From Staphylococcus pettenkoferi (GTDB taxonomy: Bacteria; Bacillota; Bacilli; Staphylococcales; Staphylococcaceae): a DNA stretch of 64,000 bases. The DNA lies in the NCBI RefSeq assembly GCF_026659735.1, contig NZ_JANSKK010000002.1, positions 186,001 to 250,000 on the forward strand. Reading direction: 5' to 3'. The notes under the pieces are model-generated. The model saw only the letters and a program-made list of their open reading frames with translations. It was not told the origin of the DNA and did no database searches. This document shows, piece after piece, positions 63,797-64,000 of the stretch. The translations under genes and the position numbers were made by a program. Numbering within the stretch: the stretch's first letter is position 1; the number at the start of each line of letters is the position of its first letter.

Positions 63797-63825
63797 ATTT
63801 TAACTTTATAAGGAAAAGATGTCAA
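63797..63825 (-). promoter_or_regulatory. yceD-rpmF promoter
   Basis: TTGACA (revcomp of 63820-63825), 17-bp spacer, TAAAAT (revcomp of 63797-63802); near-consensus sigma-A promoter. Confidence 0.8.
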
Positions 63826-63961
63826 GATATTTTCTTAACAGTAATAAGGTATCTGTCTCTCACGAATTTCGCTTTACAGTGAAGGTTCTAGCACGAAGTC
63901 GCATCGTGTCATGAAGTTCTGATACAATACTTATGATGAGTCCTATAAAGGAGAAATGCAA

Positions 63962-64000
63962 ATGAAAAGTGTTGCGTTGATTACGGAATATAACCCTTTC
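63962..64000 (+). CDS. tmcAL: tRNA(Met) cytidine acetate ligase TmcAL (partial, 5' end)
   Basis: The first 13 codons (MKSVALITEYNPF) match the start of the YlbM/TmcAL family, which acetylates the wobble cytidine of elongator tRNA-Met using acetate and ATP. AAAGGAG lies 7-8 nt upstream and TGATACAAT (63928-63940 area) looks like an extended -10. The gene runs off the right edge; its position divergent from yceD is the staphylococcal arrangement. Confidence 0.85.
   Translation, partial: MKSVALITEYNPF

Overview
The window is a chromosomal core segment of a Staphylococcus. The proteins read almost collinearly with what I know of S. aureus (FtsZ, MraY, PBP1, IleS, UvrC, PheS, PyrC, TrxA), and the order pheST - zapA/cvpA/polX/mutS2 - trxA - uvrC - sdhCAB - murI/rdgB - bshC - dcw cluster - divIVA - ileS - lspA - pyr operon - rqcH - gmk/rpoZ - coaBC - priA is the staphylococcal order. 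The bases look richer in G+C than S. aureus (my impression, not computed). The species cannot be fixed from this. No insertion sequence, CRISPR array, rRNA or intact prophage is visible.

Layout, left to right (nearly all genes are on the minus strand, so transcription runs right to left). 0.2-1.2 kb: a plus-strand YheC/YheD-like ATP-grasp gene facing priA. 1.3-6.3 kb: priA, coaBC, rpoZ, gmk. 6.4-9.0 kb: rqcH, a VOC-fold gene and a 27-residue membrane peptide. 9.1-19.5 kb: the whole UMP pathway (pyrE, pyrF, carB, carA, pyrC, pyrB, uraA, pyrR) behind one strong promoter, with a PyrR-type attenuator, a second attenuator before uraA, and an apparently translated leader ORF running into the first terminator. 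19.6-24.2 kb: rluD-like gene, lspA, ileS with an Ile T-box. 24.2-38.8 kb: divIVA, ylmH, yggT, sepF, yggS, pgeF, ftsZ, ftsA, divIB, murD, mraY, pbp1, ftsL, rsmH, mraZ, headed by a promoter with three 10-bp-spaced GTGG boxes. 38.8-41.9 kb: bshC, a ylbP-type acetyltransferase, a HAD phosphatase.

41.9-43.6 kb is the only accessory-looking, AT-rich part: a decayed coding fragment, tRNA-Arg(TCT), short GGACAAC/GTTGTCC repeats, a repeat-built coiled-coil membrane protein and a candidate small RNA. In S. aureus the genomic island vSa-gamma occupies the interval between these same flanking genes.

43.6-64 kb: a yfcE-type phosphodiesterase, rdgB, murI; sdhCAB with an upstream cre-like site and a Fur-box-like palindrome; uvrC, trxA, mutS2, polX, cvpA, zapA; rnhC on the plus strand; pheST with a Phe T-box; a SpoU methyltransferase gene; yceD-rpmF; and the first codons of tmcAL at the right edge.

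The window is therefore mostly housekeeping: nucleotide synthesis, cell division and wall synthesis, tRNA charging, DNA repair and respiration. Its interest lies in RNA-level control and in the small accessory patch by the tRNA. Where a start codon was moved from the longest reading frame, the reason (ribosome binding site and homologous start) is given in the entry.
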